Positions 9,564 to 17,451 of a DNA stretch of 64,000 bases are shown here, piece after piece; position 1 is the first letter of the stretch, and every line of letters starts with the position of its first letter. Under the pieces are notes generated by a model. The model saw only the letters and a list, made by a program, of their open reading frames with translations. It was not told where the DNA came from and did not search any database. The translations under genes and the position numbers were made by a program. The stretch lies in contig CAYMEW010000004.1 of assembly GCA_964389755.1 (NCBI GenBank), positions 72,418 to 136,417 on the forward strand. The letters run 5' to 3'. Origin of the DNA: JBBSUQ01 sp964389755. GTDB taxonomy: Bacteria > Bacteroidota > Bacteroidia > Flavobacteriales_D > Crocinitomicaceae.

Positions 9564-10136
9564 ATGTTTTTAGAACACTTTCCGGAAGAAGGCCGACACG
9601 GGTGGATCGAAGTGATCTGCGGATCGATGTTTTCGGGAAAGACCGAAGAACTTATCCGGCGGCTGAAACGGGCCGAATTTGCCAACCAAAAAATCCTGCT
9701 GTTCAAGCCCGAGATCGACGACCGTTCGGGTAACGACCACGTGGTGAGTCACCAGGGGAGCAGTCTGCAGGCCGTGATCGTGAAAGATTCTTCAAAGATC
9801 ATGGAAGCCTGGACCAACCAACGCATCGTGGCGATCGACGAAGCCCAGTTTTTCGACGAAAACCTGCCGGAAGTCTGCACAAAACTCGCACGCAAAGGAG
9901 TGCGCGTAATTCTTGCTGGTCTGGATATGGACTACACCGGCAAACCCTTCGGACCGATTCCGCAACTACTGGCCATGGCCGAATACGTTACCAAAGTGCA
10001 TGCGATCTGCGTTTCCTGCGGCAACCTCGCCCAGTTTTCCCATCGCACCGTCGGGGAAAAAGAACAGGTACTCGTCGGTGCTGTTGAAAAGTATAAACCG
10101 CTTTGCCGGTCTTGTTATAATAAGATTGCGCATTAA
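9564..10136 (+). CDS. tdk: Thymidine kinase (type II)
   Basis: A 190-residue thymidine kinase that phosphorylates thymidine with ATP in the pyrimidine salvage pathway in the cytoplasm. The P-loop GSMFSGKT is at residues 20-27 and DEAQFF with the catalytic glutamate E93 at about 92-97. The lasso domain holds two zinc cysteine pairs, CVSC (about 151-154) and CRSC near residue 182. The length is normal for the family. The N-terminal 14 residues before WIEVICGSMF are typical of Bacteroidetes forms. It stands alone, followed by a repeat-containing gap. Confidence 0.96.
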   Translation: MFLEHFPEEGRHGWIEVICGSMFSGKTEELIRRLKRAEFANQKILLFKPEIDDRSGNDHVVSHQGSSLQAVIVKDSSKIMEAWTNQRIVAIDEAQFFDENLPEVCTKLARKGVRVILAGLDMDYTGKPFGPIPQLLAMAEYVTKVHAICVSCGNLAQFSHRTVGEKEQVLVGAVEKYKPLCRSCYNKIAH

Positions 10137-10142
10137 TTAAGA

Positions 10143-10281
10143 CTGAAAAATCAGCCCGCAGGGATCACTGAATTTACCGGCTTATGCAAATCTGAAAAAT
10201 CAACGCAGCGGAAGCGCAGTTGAAGTGTTTTTCATAGCCTTGACTTTTTGGGTTCGTTTTGCGTCAAGGCAAAAGGAACGA
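10143..10281. repeat. Palindromic intergenic repeat element downstream of tdk
   Basis: Two competing inverted repeats overlap here. GCCTTGAC (10237-10244) pairs perfectly with GTCAAGGC (10263-10270). GTTCGTTTTGC (10252-10262) pairs with GCAAAAGGAAC (10269-10279) with one mismatch. The second resembles the dispersed GTTC-TTTT...AAAA-GAAC palindromes that occur many times in Bacteroidetes genomes, so a REP-like role is likely (from memory of the group, not shown here). Upstream, CTGAAAAATCA occurs twice (near 10143 and 10191), each followed by a CGCAG-containing stretch. No gene is seen between tdk and the HTH gene. Confidence 0.55.
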
Positions 10282-10285
10282 ACTA

Positions 10286-10495
10286 TTATTTCGTAGAAAC
10301 CAACAACTCCCGAATATCAACATCCAAAAACTTCGCTATTTGGTAGAGTGTTTCAACGGAAGGCTGGACTTCGTTCGTGCTCCAGCGTGAAACAGTCGAT
10401 TCGGTTTTTCCTAACTGCTTCGCTAATTCTTTACTATTAACGTTCTTTTCTGCCAGTACGGCTTTGATTCTATTTAATTGCAATTTCGCCATCAT
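10286..10495 (-). CDS. Small XRE-family helix-turn-helix regulator
   Basis: A 69-residue DNA-binding protein that is almost only an HTH_3 domain. The helix-turn-helix is visible in VNSKELAKQLGKTESTVSRWSTNEVQPSVETLYQIAKFLDV (helices around residues 19-46). There is no partner domain. Such stand-alone repressors often regulate their own gene or a neighbour. The start is either of two adjacent ATGs (10495 or 10492). A TAAATTTG -7 element at 10497-10504 ends 1 nt before the first, so the message is probably leaderless or starts at the second ATG. It is divergent from the small gene at 10662. Confidence 0.85.
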   Translation of the reverse strand: MMAKLQLNRIKAVLAEKNVNSKELAKQLGKTESTVSRWSTNEVQPSVETLYQIAKFLDVDIRELLVSTK

Positions 10496-10504
10496 GCAAA
10501 TTTA
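10490..10504 (-). promoter_or_regulatory. TAnnTTTG -7 element directly at the HTH gene start
   Basis: TAAATTTG on the minus strand occupies 10504-10497 and matches the Bacteroidetes -7 consensus exactly. The start ATG begins at 10495. Transcription would start within or at the first codons, implying no leader. No clear TTTG -33 element is seen at the expected distance. Confidence 0.5.
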
Positions 10505-10661
10505 TCCGCTTAAAATGTAAATATCGCATTTTTCCGGAACCCGCATAAATACGCACAAAAACGAGAAAAATAATATTTTTATGCATTTTTATTTGCATTA
10601 AAACGTTATTAATAATATTTTCGTGTTAAGAAATTGTATTTTAAAATGTAAAAAAAATGTC

Positions 10662-10973
10662 ATGAATCACAAAAAACTCCTACTTGCGCTCATCAAAGAC
10701 GACCTGGTGCACCACAAGCTGCTCAATGCTTTTTCGGACCTCGGCATTCGTGCCGATTACTACCACCTGCGGCTCAACGAAACCATTTTTGAACTTATGG
10801 GTTTCGACGAATCGCGCCAAACCGACATGATCGTCGATCATTATTTCGAGTTGCTAAAACACACCAAATTCATCAATTTTGAGCACCACCCGCGCCAGCT
10901 CGACCTGCTCACCACCGAAATTTACGACTACCTGGAAATGGTGCGTGAGAACAAAGCTGTATCCCCGTCTTAA
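10662..10973 (+). CDS. Small cytoplasmic protein, unknown function
   Basis: A protein of 103 residues from the ATG at 10662. A GTG at 10623 would add 13 lysine- and asparagine-rich residues encoded by AT-rich DNA and is less likely. The sequence (NHKKLLLALIKDDLVHHKLL ... DYYHLRLNETIFELMGFDE) is helical, has no signal peptide, and I do not recognise it. It ends one base before the stop of the convergent T9SS type B gene. The upstream 120 bp is strongly AT-rich and separates it from the divergent HTH gene, which might control it. Confidence 0.65.
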   Translation: MNHKKLLLALIKDDLVHHKLLNAFSDLGIRADYYHLRLNETIFELMGFDESRQTDMIVDHYFELLKHTKFINFEHHPRQLDLLTTEIYDYLEMVRENKAVSPS

Positions 10974-12899
10974 TCAACGAAGCAACGATACATGACCCGT
11001 AATTTCTTTCGGTGAATGCATGATGAAATCGCGATAGATAAATTTATAGGTGTATACACCATCAGGGCATGGCAGGTCCCGGTAAGTTCCATCCCACTTT
11101 AATAACGGGTCAGAACCCTGGAAGATCAGTTCTCCCCAGCGATTATAGATTTGAAAATCAAAATAATCAAATATACATTCCGATATAACTCCGAATGTTT
11201 CGTTGTTACCGTCGGCGTTCGGCGTAAAACTGTTCGGAATATAAAAGAAACAGTCACAATCGTGAAAAGTCACTTCCCATCCGGTGTAACTTATTCCGCA
11301 AATGTTAGTTGTTTCTAAGGTATAGCTACCTGGTGTAAAGACTTCGATCATTGGATTTTGAGACCCCGTATTCCAGGAATAGCTTCCTTCATTTGTTGTT
11401 TTAAGCAACAAGGTACGGTCTGTGCACGCTTCCACTATATACGAAGTATCTATCGGATTAGGTATGACTTCAATGTATGTGGTGTCAGTTTGTATACAGG
11501 GGCCATAAGTTCGCATGACCCAGATTATTCCACCTTCTGTCACTTCATAATACGGTTTATCCGAAAGGTCCTGCCACATGTAGGAACTCACGTTTTGAAA
11601 CGCGGCATTGATAATTAAGGTGTCGTTTTCACAAAGCACACTGTTTTCCGGAAGCGGTGGCGGCGGCGTCAGAAACTCGACCGAGACAGTATCTTCAAAG
11701 GAGCAGTTTCCGAAATCCACGGTAACCCAGTAATCGCCAGAAGTGTCAATAGTTATTTGAGGATTACTTGAGCCATTGCTCCACTGGTAAGATAAAGCAC
11801 CGTCGGCCTCCACTGAACATACGACCGGATCTGGCGTACACCTGATTAACATATTCGGCAGCTCTTCAGGATATTGAATGGCGACTACTTCAAAAGTATC
11901 TCTTGCCGTACAATTTCCATCGCTTATTTCAAGCCAGTATGTCCCGGCCTGTGAAATCGAGAGCGAGCTTTGCGTGCTACCGTCGCTCCATAAATAAGAA
12001 GAAACATCCGGATGGAACGCATCGAGTTGAATTTGTTCGTTAGGACACAGGGTTGAATCATCCGGGAATACATCAGGCAGTGAACTAAATTGAACCTGTA
12101 TCGTATCGGACGCTGTACATGAGCCGTTAGAGGCTGCGACACTGAAGATTCCGCTTTGAGTTACATTAATGGCAGCGGTTGTTTCGCCGGTATTCCAAAG
12201 AAAGGTACCTGCACCGGACGAACTGGCGTCTAGTTGAAGCGACTCGCCCTCACAGAGCGTTGTATCGGCTCCGAGGTTTACTTCAGGATCAACACAACTG
12301 CATTCGAAGTAAATAGAATCGATAATTAGTCCATACAGCCCGCCGAAAGGCCGGTTATATGTAAAACTGATTTGAGAGATGCTTCCCGACCAGTTCAGCC
12401 ATCCGGAGGCGTCGTTATTTGAACTGGAAGCATTGTCATCCGGCGTAACAATGTTACCATTCAGAAAGATAGGATTTACGCCCGAAATTAAGCTAACAGA
12501 ATTGGGTGCCGGGGTAATTGCCGAAAGCCATTCCTCGGGGTTGGAAAGATTTGCATTAACGTTTTCATCAAGGTCTACAACTCGTATTTTTAAGTTATTC
12601 ACGGGCTGATTGAATGTAACCTGAAAATTGACTATTGAACCTGTATTGCTCGTATTGGCAGGCATTATAATGCAGTTATTATTGTATGGTGCCCCATTGG
12701 AAGTGCGTTTAAAACCCAGGGATGATGAAGAAAGGGTGTATTGAATATCTGTACATATTCCACTATCGTAAAGGGGACTGGTAGCGGATGTGGAGTAAGA
12801 CGCAGAAACCCATGACATTCCTGAGTGAACTTCCTGAGTAAATGCCGTTTTAAAAAACAGCATCACCAAAAAGGCGATTAGATTGAACCGGACTTTCAT
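10974..12899 (-). CDS. Secreted multi-repeat adhesin-like protein with T9SS type B sorting domain
   Basis: A 641-residue cell-surface or secreted protein. The signal peptide is MKVRFNLIAFLVMLFFKTAFTQ. Residues about 25-200 form a lectin-like beta domain that I cannot assign. Residues about 205-555 hold five related Ig/PKD-like repeats with the pattern LC...LDA...YLWSDGS...SGxYW...C...DT. The last about 85 residues (IPNSFTPNADGNNETF ... YNRWGELIF ... PDGVYTYKFIY) are the gliding-motility-associated (CHU_C, type B) domain that directs export by the type IX system and attachment to the surface. The role is probably adhesion or matrix. The gene is alone on its strand. Confidence 0.9.
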   Translation of the reverse strand: MKVRFNLIAFLVMLFFKTAFTQEVHSGMSWVSASYSTSATSPLYDSGICTDIQYTLSSSSLGFKRTSNGAPYNNNCIIMPANTSNTGSIVNFQVTFNQPVNNLKIRVVDLDENVNANLSNPEEWLSAITPAPNSVSLISGVNPIFLNGNIVTPDDNASSSNNDASGWLNWSGSISQISFTYNRPFGGLYGLIIDSIYFECSCVDPEVNLGADTTLCEGESLQLDASSSGAGTFLWNTGETTAAINVTQSGIFSVAASNGSCTASDTIQVQFSSLPDVFPDDSTLCPNEQIQLDAFHPDVSSYLWSDGSTQSSLSISQAGTYWLEISDGNCTARDTFEVVAIQYPEELPNMLIRCTPDPVVCSVEADGALSYQWSNGSSNPQITIDTSGDYWVTVDFGNCSFEDTVSVEFLTPPPPLPENSVLCENDTLIINAAFQNVSSYMWQDLSDKPYYEVTEGGIIWVMRTYGPCIQTDTTYIEVIPNPIDTSYIVEACTDRTLLLKTTNEGSYSWNTGSQNPMIEVFTPGSYTLETTNICGISYTGWEVTFHDCDCFFYIPNSFTPNADGNNETFGVISECIFDYFDFQIYNRWGELIFQGSDPLLKWDGTYRDLPCPDGVYTYKFIYRDFIMHSPKEITGHVSLLR

Positions 12900-12975
12900 T
12901 AGATTGAATAATGACTACGAAATTAATTAATTTTTTTTATTTCGTAATTATCCTGAACGTAAGCACGTGGTGTTT

Positions 12976-13830
12976 TTACTCCCGAAACTTCAGATTCTCC
13001 ACCAGGTCTTTAAAATAAGCCGGGCTCCAGATGCGGAGTTGCGTATCGTCTTTGATAAAGCGAACCACATCATCTTTGACCTGTTCGAAGGAAACGGTTT
13101 CGATCTTTCGGTGCAGCAATTCAAGGATCTGTTGTGGGCTAATGTGCGCTTCGTTCCAGTCGCCGGTGTCACGCGCGCGACTCAGGAAATGCGTAACGTC
13201 CAACGGAATTCCTTTTTTGATGTACCATTCAAGGTCGTACCAGTCGCGGCCTTTCACGCGGGTTTTCCACTTTCGGAAGAGCAGGGCGTGCATTTTGCCC
13301 GCGAAAAGACAGGGCCGGTCGAAGCATTTGACGTAAAAAGAAAAGGGGTGAAGCAACAGTTTCTCTTCCGTCAGAAAATCACCCGGCGGCTTGCGATCTA
13401 CTTCGAGTTTGATGCGGATCGTTTTGTTGGACCGGATTCCGGCCTGTTGTACAATGTCTTCCAATACAAGTTCCTGCCAAAGTGTTTCGGATTTCAGAAA
13501 GGCGGATTCAATGGCGGTAGTGACGGCTTTTTGTTTTTCCCGGAGACTGACGGTCATTCCCAAACCTTCGAATTCGGCAACGATCGCCGTAAAATAGGGC
13601 TCGAGTGAAAATGCAGGATCTGGCTCAAGCAGAGAAAAATCCATGTCTTCGGAAAAGCGGTCGAGTCCGTAAAGGATGCGCAGGGCCGTGCCACCGTAAA
13701 AAGCTGCTTTCTGAAAAAAGTCGGTGCGCGATAGTCCGGCCAGTGCAATTTCCTGCATGATCTCTCGCATGGCGGCAAGCGTTTCAGCTTCGTTTTGCGG
13801 GTTATATTCGGCAATCCATCCTTTGATCAT
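12976..13830 (-). CDS. AbiEii-type nucleotidyltransferase toxin
   Basis: A 284-residue nucleotidyltransferase of the AbiEii/AbiGii family, the toxin of a type IV toxin-antitoxin system. The family belongs to the DNA polymerase beta superfamily and stops growth, which can abort phage infection. Motif I, GGTALR (residues 46-51), and RFSEDMDF with the two metal-binding aspartates D62 and D64 are intact. The downstream KTRVKGRDWYDLEWY (about 190-204) is the typical conserved basic/aromatic block. The gene overlaps its antitoxin by 4 bp (ATGA), as usual for translational coupling. All key residues are present, so it is probably active. Confidence 0.93.
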   Translation of the reverse strand: MIKGWIAEYNPQNEAETLAAMREIMQEIALAGLSRTDFFQKAAFYGGTALRILYGLDRFSEDMDFSLLEPDPAFSLEPYFTAIVAEFEGLGMTVSLREKQKAVTTAIESAFLKSETLWQELVLEDIVQQAGIRSNKTIRIKLEVDRKPPGDFLTEEKLLLHPFSFYVKCFDRPCLFAGKMHALLFRKWKTRVKGRDWYDLEWYIKKGIPLDVTHFLSRARDTGDWNEAHISPQQILELLHRKIETVSFEQVKDDVVRFIKDDTQLRIWSPAYFKDLVENLKFRE

Positions 13831-14465
13831 AACTGTTCGAGTGTTTTAACGAGCATGGCCAGGCTGCTTTTTTTGGGAGCATCGGTGATCCATGACTGAA
13901 TAACGTGTATATCCAGGTTGCGCAGGTCAGTTGCTTCGATACGCAGATCTTCGCGTAAAAAGGCGCTCGCCTGGCGAACGCTCCGCAGGATCAGGCCGTT
14001 TGTGAGCACGATTTTATCGCAGATCGCTTTTTCGGGTGAGGCGATCAGGGCCACCTGCTGCGGAGCAAGTGTTGTACGCTGCAAACCGAATGAATAGTAT
14101 GGCGCCGGAAGGTATTGATAACTGAACCTGCCAACGGGTGTGGTGTATGTTTTGGATGTTTTGAGAGTGGCCGAGCTGATTTCGTAAACGCGCTCGGGAA
14201 TAAATCCGTGGTGTGCCAGTGCCGACTCAAGGGACACGTAACTCGGCCCCCTTAAGTGATTGGCAAGTAAAAATAACTCAGGTACGGGGAGATCGATCTC
14301 CGGCCCCGGAACATACAAGCCTCTGCGAAGCGCTTGCAACTCGCCACTTTTCAGAAGTTCGCTGATTTTGTCGTTCGGACGATTATAATTAGCCAGCACA
14401 TCCATGACCACCTGGTGAGAAATGGGTGTATTTGTATATGCTTTTATTTTTTTTCGAAAATTCAT
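13827..14465 (-). CDS. AbiEi-type antitoxin / transcriptional repressor
   Basis: A 212-residue AbiEi antitoxin. The N-terminal winged helix (MDVLANYNRPNDKISELLKSGEL ... RRGLYV, about residues 20-52) binds DNA. The C-terminal domain (SYVSLESALAHHGFIPE and ASPEKAICDKIVL) is the AbiEi_4-like toxin-neutralising part. In characterised AbiE systems the antitoxin represses its own operon by binding inverted repeats in the promoter, and inverted repeats are present here at 14527-14568. The gene is first in a two-gene operon and overlaps the toxin start by 4 bp. No nearby integrase or phage gene marks the pair as part of a visible island. Confidence 0.9.
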   Translation of the reverse strand: MNFRKKIKAYTNTPISHQVVMDVLANYNRPNDKISELLKSGELQALRRGLYVPGPEIDLPVPELFLLANHLRGPSYVSLESALAHHGFIPERVYEISSATLKTSKTYTTPVGRFSYQYLPAPYYSFGLQRTTLAPQQVALIASPEKAICDKIVLTNGLILRSVRQASAFLREDLRIEATDLRNLDIHVIQSWITDAPKKSSLAMLVKTLEQL

Positions 14466-14487
14466 GTTGTCATTCTACACGACTAAG

Positions 14488-14568
14488 ATCGGATTTTTCC
14501 ATGGATAATAAAAATTTTATTCCATATTTTATGCAATTATAAAAGCATAAAACCGGATTAAATCCGAT
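14488..14568. promoter_or_regulatory. Candidate AbiEi operator: nested inverted repeats upstream of abiEi
   Basis: Three symmetric elements lie in the AT-rich gap before the abiEi start. TTTTATGC (14527-14534) pairs perfectly with GCATAAAA (14545-14552) over a 10-nt loop, and in the minus direction the loop contains TATAATTG, one base off the -7 consensus. CGGATT-A-AATCCG (14554-14566) is a near-continuous palindrome. ATCGGATTT (14488-14496) recurs inverted as AAATCCGAT (14560-14568). AbiEi repressors bind paired inverted repeats in their own promoters, so this is the expected operator place. Binding here is inferred. Confidence 0.55.
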
Positions 14569-14652
14569 TATCCTATTTTATTTTGTCAAATTGAGCAGTG
14601 CTGTCCTGATTCTAAAATGAACGCCATCGAAATTCATTTGTATTATTTATGC

Positions 14653-15033
14653 ATGAAGTTATTGTATGTCTTTTCATTTATTCTGGCCCTACACGCATGT
14701 GCCGCTAAAAGTGATGTTCGTAATTTTACTAACGAGACGCTTTACCATGTCCGCGTGGGTGAGGAATTTGAAATTTACGGATTTACGCATGATGGCACAT
14801 GCACCTTTAATACTAATAATTACGATAGTTTAGGCCACGTCACTCACCTGCGTGATGAGGATTTAGAGCCGCAGAACCAGTGCATCGGGTGCCGGAAACA
14901 CATGGCGCGTATTTTTAAAGCAATCAAACCGGGAACGGATACCATTCGAATTTATGAGTTACCCTGCTATACAGTTCATGACTATTTAAATAGTCCAAAG
15001 CTAAGCGAGTTCTTCATAGTCAATGTGTATTGA
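14653..15033 (+). CDS. Small lipoprotein, unknown function
   Basis: A protein of 126 residues from the ATG at 14653. The signal MKLLYVFSFILALHACAAK ends in a lipobox (LHAC), so the protein should be lipidated and anchored in the outer or inner membrane. The upstream ATG at 14617 would place 12 polar residues in front of the signal and is rejected. The mature part has four further cysteines, including CIGCRKH, which may form disulfides or hold a metal. I do not recognise the family. A second lipoprotein gene follows 89 bp downstream on the same strand. Confidence 0.7.
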   Translation: MKLLYVFSFILALHACAAKSDVRNFTNETLYHVRVGEEFEIYGFTHDGTCTFNTNNYDSLGHVTHLRDEDLEPQNQCIGCRKHMARIFKAIKPGTDTIRIYELPCYTVHDYLNSPKLSEFFIVNVY

Positions 15034-15122
15034 GGAGTGGAATTACCACTCATAGTCCTGACTTTATATGGCGGAGCCAACAAAAAAACGGTTAAAAACG
15101 TTTATTTAAAAAAAGGGAGCAC

Positions 15123-16022
15123 ATGAACAATCTTTCATATTTACTGGTATTTGGTGCGCTTTTCTCCTGCAGTGTTTCTTCAGAGAAGACAGAGCCTGAA
15201 CAGACTGATCCTGATTTTAAGGCCAGTCAAAAATTCAATGAATACTGGTATCAAGATGGTGCCGAGATCTCCTCATATAAACTTACACAAGCGCGCTACG
15301 GTCAGCTACGCGAAGGGACGGCTGTTATGGTTTTTGTCACCGAACCATTCGACCCCAAAAAGTTTGTGAAACCGGATCACAAAGAACAAAGTGATGTAGA
15401 AGTGCTGAAGCTCAACCTGACCAAAAAGTTTATTACCGGGATTTATCCTTACAGCATGATGTCAAGCTCATTTTATCCGCTCAACGGTGTTGCTCACGGC
15501 CTGAAAGTGAGCGCGAGCACGCAGGAGTGGTGCGGGAATACTTTTATGCAACTTTACCGCAAAAAGCGCTACGAAGTGCAGTTGCATTCTTATTTCGAAT
15601 CGGAAGGTGAACAGGAGTTCGATATGCCGCTTTGCGCACTCGAAGACGATCTTTTTACGCAGATCAGGCTAAATCCGGATGCGATACCGGTTGGGGAAGA
15701 AAAAATGTGTCCGTCTTTTTTCTACATCCGGCTAAAACACATCGAAACGAGGGCTTACAATGCCATTGTTAATCGGGAAACGACGGATTCACTCTCGGTA
15801 CTTTCGGTGAATTATCCGGAACTGGAAAGAACTGTGCGCATCGGTTATGAAACGGCTTTTCCGCACCGCATTGCGTTTTGGGAAGAGACCTATGACGATA
15901 GCTTTGATCATTCAGGAAAAATACTGACCACGAAGGCTGAACGCATACATACGATCCGCTCGCGCTACTGGGAACACAACGCAGTTAAAGATTCGACCTT
16001 ACGACTCGAGCTCGGCCTCTGA
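15123..16022 (+). CDS. Conserved Bacteroidetes lipoprotein, unknown function
   Basis: A 299-residue predicted lipoprotein. The signal MNNLSYLLVFGALFSCSVSS has a plausible lipobox around FSC. The mature part has blocks such as FNEYWYQDGAEISSYKL, QARYGQLREGTAVMVFVTE, LNLTKKFITGIYPYSMM and STQEWCGNTFMQ. I remember these as hallmarks of a family conserved in many Bacteroidetes. Some members carry the database label septum formation inhibitor Maf, but no Maf nucleotide pyrophosphatase motif is present here, so that name should not be used. The last 24 bp overlap the end of the convergent polymerase gene. Confidence 0.75.
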   Translation: MNNLSYLLVFGALFSCSVSSEKTEPEQTDPDFKASQKFNEYWYQDGAEISSYKLTQARYGQLREGTAVMVFVTEPFDPKKFVKPDHKEQSDVEVLKLNLTKKFITGIYPYSMMSSSFYPLNGVAHGLKVSASTQEWCGNTFMQLYRKKRYEVQLHSYFESEGEQEFDMPLCALEDDLFTQIRLNPDAIPVGEEKMCPSFFYIRLKHIETRAYNAIVNRETTDSLSVLSVNYPELERTVRIGYETAFPHRIAFWEETYDDSFDHSGKILTTKAERIHTIRSRYWEHNAVKDSTLRLELGL

Positions 16023-17450
16023 TCGCTCCCGCCTTTTCAGTTTGTAATCCAGTGCAATAAAAATGGCGCAGGCACTCCACACCGGAATAGCCGCTTTATC
16101 CGTATCGAGAAAATTATTCAGGAAACCGTGCACAAAATAGGTCACAAGTGCCAGCACCAGGCTCAGGATGATGACCTTCATTTCACGTTCCTCGTTCGGC
16201 CAGGCATAATAAAGTGTAATTCCTTTATAAAAGATCACGCCCACGAGTAAGAGTACTGAAAGCATACCGATCAAACCCGTTTCCGCCAGCGGACCGAGGT
16301 ATTCACTGTGGGCATTCCCCATGTTGCCGAAGTTTGTCGAAATGATTGTCAAATTCTCCGGGCGCTGAAAACGCGCATATTCGAAGGCATAGGTTCCGGG
16401 CCCGAACCCGAATACCGGTCGTTCCCTGAACATGTCGATTGCACAGGTCCAGCGATTGAGGCGCTCGAGGTTGGAGGCATCGGTCGTAACGTTTGTTGCA
16501 CTTTCGAGTCGTTCCGCAAAATTCTCGGTCGTATGTTCTGATTTATTCCGTCCCAGTTCGAGCTGTATGGAATTCCAGTAAAAATAGAGTCCGACACCGG
16601 CCAGTGCGGTTGCCGCCACAATCCAGCGAATATGAATGCGCAGGCGAATCGCAACCAGTACCGCAACGGCAGCCAGAACGCTTAATTGAGCCGCCCTTGT
16701 GTACGAAAAATAAAGTGCGAGCAGGGTCACAAACATAAATCCGAAAAGTACAAAGGTGACGATCGGCGTGTGCTTTTTCGAAAAGTACAGCCCGAAAACC
16801 AGTGGTACGATGAGTGCTACGATCGCGCCATAGATCGTGTGGTCCTTAAAGAAAGGGAACATCACCCAGTGACTTTCTTTTTCCCCGAACCGATAACCTG
16901 CATGTACCACGAGTGTATAGATCATCGCAATGACCATCCCGGAACAAAACAGCCACATAAATGCGCGGATATTCTTTTCTTTCAAAAAAGTGAGCGTTCC
17001 GAAAAAAAAGATAGGAACGATGAACCACAGACGGGCCAGCAAAAACTTCAGAGAAACGACCGGGTGCGTGCTTGTAATCGATGTGAAACCAATCCAAAAA
17101 AGATAAAAGACCAGTGCCCACAGGATCGGGTTTCTTAAGATAAAACGATAGCGCTCACTGTGGATAAGGTAGGTAAACGAAACCAGGATCATCAGTCCGA
17201 AAAGAACCGGTTCGGTCGGGACATACAGTCCGAAGCTATCCGTATACGATTCAATGTTAATAGACAGTGGCGTCAGAAAGGCCAGGGCGAGAAAGACCTG
17301 TTCGGTATAAAACAGCGCTACGAATACCAGTAAAAAACCAACGGATGCAAGGCTGAGCCAGGCCTGTGAATTAAACACGACATAGCCGCAAAAAGCCATG
17401 TACAGCAGGCTCAGAACGAGCAATAAGGTATTTGACTTCAGGAACTGCAC
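15999..17450 (-). CDS. O-antigen ligase/polymerase-like membrane protein (Wzy/WaaL family)
   Basis: A 483-residue polytopic membrane protein with about 12 hydrophobic helices. The Wzy_C domain is recognised by the long periplasmic loop (about residues 300-395) containing RLNRWTCAIDMFRERPVFGFGPGTY and GNMGNAHSEYLGPLAETGLIG, the signature of O-antigen ligases and polymerases. It would join or polymerise undecaprenyl-linked oligosaccharides at the periplasmic face. The start is GTG, one base after the stop of the Wzz-like gene, so they form an operon. The 3' end overlaps the convergent lipoprotein gene by 24 bp. Whether it polymerises or ligates cannot be told from sequence. Confidence 0.85.
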   Translation of the reverse strand: MQFLKSNTLLLVLSLLYMAFCGYVVFNSQAWLSLASVGFLLVFVALFYTEQVFLALAFLTPLSINIESYTDSFGLYVPTEPVLFGLMILVSFTYLIHSERYRFILRNPILWALVFYLFWIGFTSITSTHPVVSLKFLLARLWFIVPIFFFGTLTFLKEKNIRAFMWLFCSGMVIAMIYTLVVHAGYRFGEKESHWVMFPFFKDHTIYGAIVALIVPLVFGLYFSKKHTPIVTFVLFGFMFVTLLALYFSYTRAAQLSVLAAVAVLVAIRLRIHIRWIVAATALAGVGLYFYWNSIQLELGRNKSEHTTENFAERLESATNVTTDASNLERLNRWTCAIDMFRERPVFGFGPGTYAFEYARFQRPENLTIISTNFGNMGNAHSEYLGPLAETGLIGMLSVLLLVGVIFYKGITLYYAWPNEEREMKVIILSLVLALVTYFVHGFLNNFLDTDKAAIPVWSACAIFIALDYKLKRRERSEAELES

Positions 17451-17451
17451 C

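Noticed and set aside
15123..16022. Naming the lipoprotein a Maf septum formation inhibitor
   Set aside because: The label is carried by some relatives as I remember it, but no Maf nucleotide-binding motif is present and the protein has a lipoprotein signal.
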